Shown here piece by piece: positions 6,255 through 8,443 of a stretch of 8,443 nt of DNA. Every line of letters begins with the position of its first letter. Within the stretch, counting starts at the first letter, position 1. This DNA comes from CAZXCQ01 sp964639275 (lineage in GTDB: Bacteria; Desulfobacterota; DSM-4660; Desulfatiglandales; Desulfatiglandaceae). A program made the translations under genes and the position numbers. A model generated the notes under the pieces. That model worked only from the letters and a program-made list of their open reading frames with translations, had not been told where the DNA came from and made no database searches. The stretch spans positions 1-8,443 of the forward strand of contig CAZXCQ010000274.1 in the NCBI GenBank assembly GCA_964639275.1, in the 5' to 3' direction.

Positions 6255-7747
6255 TGCCGGGAAAGACACTAGGCCTTGACATCAACGAAGATTCCATCAC
6301 AGCGGTCCAGGTCGTCGGCGGGTTAAAGGGGTATCAGATCACGGCCTGCGGCCATGTCCGGATCCAAGGGGAGGGCGGGCTGGAGGATGGCCTCAGGAGG
6401 ATCTGCGAGGGGGTGGATCTCAGGAGTGATACCTGTGTCCTGTCACTCCCGGCAAGACATGTCTCCTACCGAAACCTCGATATGCCGTTTAAAGATCCGC
6501 GAAAGATAAGGAAGACGCTTCCCTACGAGATCGACAGCCTCCTCCCCCTCCCGATTGAAGAGCTGATAGTGGACTTTGCCATCATCGATCGGTCCGAGCA
6601 GACCCATATCCTGGCGGCCTCCATCAAAAAGTCAACGGTCTCGGAATATCTGACAAGGCTACAGGCTGTCGGAGTCGATCCAGAGGTCCTGGATGTTCGA
6701 TCCCTTCCCCTGGTCTCCTGGCTCCTGAGGCGCGAAGACGTCCCCGAGAACGGCATCCTCCTGGACATCTCCGGGAAGGTGAGCACCATGGCCCTCTATC
6801 TCAAAAGACGGATTGCCCTCATCCGCACATTTGCCCTCAACGGGGGGCATGCGGCCATTCCTCCTGCCGATACCGGGCCCACAGGCGATTCCGGGCCGGA
6901 TCTGGAATCGCTCTCCAGGATGGTCCGCAATACCATCCACGCCTCTGGACGGCAAGACCAAGAGGTCATCTATCCTGAGAAGATCTTTTTTACCGGTCCG
7001 GGGGCGCTCCGGCCCGACACCGGCCCCCTGTTGAGCCGGTTTCTTGACCTGCCTTCGGAGCAGGTCAACCTGGTTGAGGACAGGCGGATACGGATGGATG
7101 GTGATGTGGCACAGACCTGGAATGCCCCCCTGATGGACGGCGCCCTGTCACTGGCACTTCGGGAACCCAAACCGCGGCAGGGATTCAATTTCAGGCGGGA
7201 TGAGTTTGAGGTCAGGGGGAAATATTTTGGGATCAAAAAGGAACTCCGAAAGGCCGCGATCCTGATCATGCTTGTACTCGCCTTTTTGGCCGGGGATATG
7301 GGCACGGACTATTATTTTATGAAGGAGCGGTACAGTGACCTGGACCAGGAGATCAAAAAGGTGTTTATGCAGACCTTTCCTGATGTCAAGAAGGTCGTAG
7401 ATCCCCTGGCGCAGATGAAGGTCAGGATCAATCAGATCAAAGGGCCGGCCGCCACCTATCCCGGTATGGATCAGGGCAGGGGTGTCCTTGACCTGCTGGA
7501 GGATATCTCCAAACGGATTCCGCGATCCCTTGATGTCCGCATCGTCCGCATGATAATCGACCCGGAGATGGTCCGGATGAGCGGCACGACCACGACCTTC
7601 AATGCCGTGGACAATATCAAGGGCAGCCTGGAGTCTTCCCCCCTATTTGACCAGGTGACCATCAGTTCGGCAAATCTGGATCGGAAAGGGAAAAAGGTCA
7701 GCTTTGAAATCAAACTAAAACGGGGTTGGCAGGGGGTGCGATCATGA
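6254..7747 (+). CDS. gspL: Assembly platform protein GspL, PilM/PilN-like
   Basis: GspL recruits the GspE ATPase on the cytoplasmic side and pairs with GspM in the periplasm. The 497-residue product begins at the TAATG overlap with gspK. Residues 1 to about 330 form an actin/PilM-like cytoplasmic domain: LGLDINEDSITAVQV (6-20) resembles the phosphate-1 loop, and GILLDISGKVSTMALY (around D171) plus the later R-TFALNGG (ending at G198) resemble the PilM phosphate-2 strand and its R-x-x-GG segment. A single membrane helix lies at about 334-350 (AAILIMLVLAFLAG). The periplasmic part, 351-497, includes a helical segment and LLEDISKRIPRSLDVRIVRM, a PilN/GspL-like ferredoxin fold. It is about 100 residues longer than typical GspL, mostly in the cytoplasmic half. 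Position between gspK and gspM fixes the identity; annotation as PilM is the likely alternative name. Confidence 0.9.
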   Translation: MPGKTLGLDINEDSITAVQVVGGLKGYQITACGHVRIQGEGGLEDGLRRICEGVDLRSDTCVLSLPARHVSYRNLDMPFKDPRKIRKTLPYEIDSLLPLPIEELIVDFAIIDRSEQTHILAASIKKSTVSEYLTRLQAVGVDPEVLDVRSLPLVSWLLRREDVPENGILLDISGKVSTMALYLKRRIALIRTFALNGGHAAIPPADTGPTGDSGPDLESLSRMVRNTIHASGRQDQEVIYPEKIFFTGPGALRPDTGPLLSRFLDLPSEQVNLVEDRRIRMDGDVAQTWNAPLMDGALSLALREPKPRQGFNFRRDEFEVRGKYFGIKKELRKAAILIMLVLAFLAGDMGTDYYFMKERYSDLDQEIKKVFMQTFPDVKKVVDPLAQMKVRINQIKGPAATYPGMDQGRGVLDLLEDISKRIPRSLDVRIVRMIIDPEMVRMSGTTTTFNAVDNIKGSLESSPLFDQVTISSANLDRKGKKVSFEIKLKRGWQGVRS

Positions 7748-8265
7748 GGCTGGGGAGGCGAGAGAGGTATCTGGTCATCCTGGCTGGCTGCTCTCTGATG
7801 ATATTCTTTTTGTGTCAGTTTCTCCTCTTTCCGTTTCTCGAAGAACGACAACGGATTCAAAGGGGGATCCGGGCCAAACAGGCGGCATTGAGAGAGGCCG
7901 TGCGCCTGAGCGCCAAATACCGGTCCTATCAGTCCGGTTCTCGCGGGTTGCAGGATATTCTTGCCAGGCGCAGGCCCGGATTCACCCTGTTCTCTTTTCT
8001 GGATGGGGCTGCGGGCGAGGTCCTGGTCAAGGATCATATCAAGTATATGAAGCCCTCGGTCTCCAAGGGCCCCGACCCCTACAAGGAATCCATGGTCGAG
8101 ATGAAACTGGAAGGGATCTCGCTTGACCAGCTCGTTGACTACCTCTACCGTATCGAATCACCGCAGGATGCGGTGGGTATCAAACGGATATCGATCAAAG
8201 AGAATAAGGGCGATCCGGCTTACCTGGACGCCACTTTACAGGTGTTGACCCTGGAGCGGACATAG
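7744..8265 (+). CDS. gspM: Assembly platform protein GspM
   Basis: GspM is a bitopic inner-membrane protein that stabilises GspL and contacts the pseudopilin GspG. The chosen ATG at 7744 overlaps the gspL stop by four bases (ATGA) and has AGGGGG seven bases upstream; an in-frame TTG at 7726 is less likely. The product is 173 residues, normal for GspM. A short basic N-terminus (MRLGRRER) precedes a membrane helix at about residues 9-29 and a helical region, about 33-60, likely a coiled coil (EERQRIQRGIRAKQAALREA). The C-terminal half alternates strands and helices (MVEMKLEGISLDQLVDYLYR), consistent with the PilO/GspM ferredoxin-like fold. Sequence conservation in this family is low, so the call leans on topology, size and position. 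Confidence 0.88.
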   Translation: MRLGRRERYLVILAGCSLMIFFLCQFLLFPFLEERQRIQRGIRAKQAALREAVRLSAKYRSYQSGSRGLQDILARRRPGFTLFSFLDGAAGEVLVKDHIKYMKPSVSKGPDPYKESMVEMKLEGISLDQLVDYLYRIESPQDAVGIKRISIKENKGDPAYLDATLQVLTLERT

Positions 8266-8443
8266 CGATCGGGGTAACCGTTCACGGGTTCAAAGGTTCC
8301 CCGCCCAACGGGATCTTCGACAGGGGATCAGAGGTTCGCAGAAAATCAGAACCGTTGATTCGTGAGTCCTGAACGGTCTTGCACCAAGGTCCAAAGTGGC
8401 CTTATCCTGGCATTGGGTAAACAATACATAACGAAAACCGAAG
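8266..8443. other. Non-coding tail after gspM
   Basis: No gene start is recognisable here. GGGG-T-AACC (8271-8279) can pair with GGTTCCCC (8295-8302) through one bulged base, and CCGTTCA (8278-8284) is inverted as TGAACGG (8370-8376). There is no T-run after either, so an intrinsic terminator is not supported. The short repeat GGTTC occurs twice at 8287-8299. The sequence looks like intergenic repeat debris; whether further gsp genes follow cannot be seen. Confidence 0.5.

Noticed and set aside
7471..8037. 188-codon minus-strand open frame opposite gspL and gspM
   Set aside because: It crosses the gspL-gspM junction in antisense, has no recognisable domain, and both plus-strand genes are supported.
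1850..8265. Type IV pilus rather than type II secretion operon
   Set aside because: The H-I-J-K minor pseudopilin set, the GspG calcium-loop motif, GspK lacking Glu5, and fused GspL followed by GspM identify a T2SS.
8379..8410. Promoter for a downstream gene (TTGCAC, 18-base spacer, TATCCT)
   Set aside because: Both hexamers are only partial matches and no gene start follows within the window.

Overview
The window carries most of a type II secretion system (T2SS) operon on the plus strand (gspF-G-H-I-J-K-L-M, 1850-8265). A divergent two-gene unit lies on the minus strand (8-1352). The GC-rich coding sequence, the PilM-like GspL and the pairing of a YidD-like protein with a TPR/membrane protein all fit a Gram-negative bacterium of the Desulfobacterota (former Deltaproteobacteria). 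That placement is inference from gene style, not from a marker gene.

Left part (8-1352, minus): a GTG-started, signal-peptide-bearing YidD-domain protein is followed, with a short overlap, by an exported protein with about four tetratricopeptide repeats and a C-terminal hydrophobic PGLGH-type (DUF5683-like) domain. They look translationally coupled and probably act together at the cell envelope.

Middle (1353-1849): a divergent intergenic region of about 500 bases with several perfect or near-perfect inverted repeats and a segment that resembles a dispersed intergenic repeat. It also holds a good sigma70-like promoter (TTGACA, 17-base spacer, TAACAT) pointing into the gsp genes. No convincing gene is present here.

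Right part (1850-8265, plus): GspF is the inner-membrane platform protein. GspG is the major pseudopilin. GspH, GspI, GspJ and GspK are minor pseudopilins; I-J-K-H form the tip that primes pseudopilus assembly. GspL and GspM are bitopic assembly-platform proteins that link the cytoplasmic ATPase to the pseudopilus. Genes H to M are nearly contiguous or overlap by 1 to 23 bases, so they should be one transcript with coupled translation. The secretin (GspD), the ATPase (GspE), GspC and the prepilin peptidase (GspO) are not in the window and must be encoded elsewhere, possibly downstream. The last 178 bases hold no recognisable gene.

The window is mainly an ordinary, intact T2SS locus. The less ordinary items are the periplasm-directed YidD variant lacking its third conserved cysteine, its TPR/PGLGH partner, the inverted-repeat-rich divergent region, and the enlarged PilM-like GspL.
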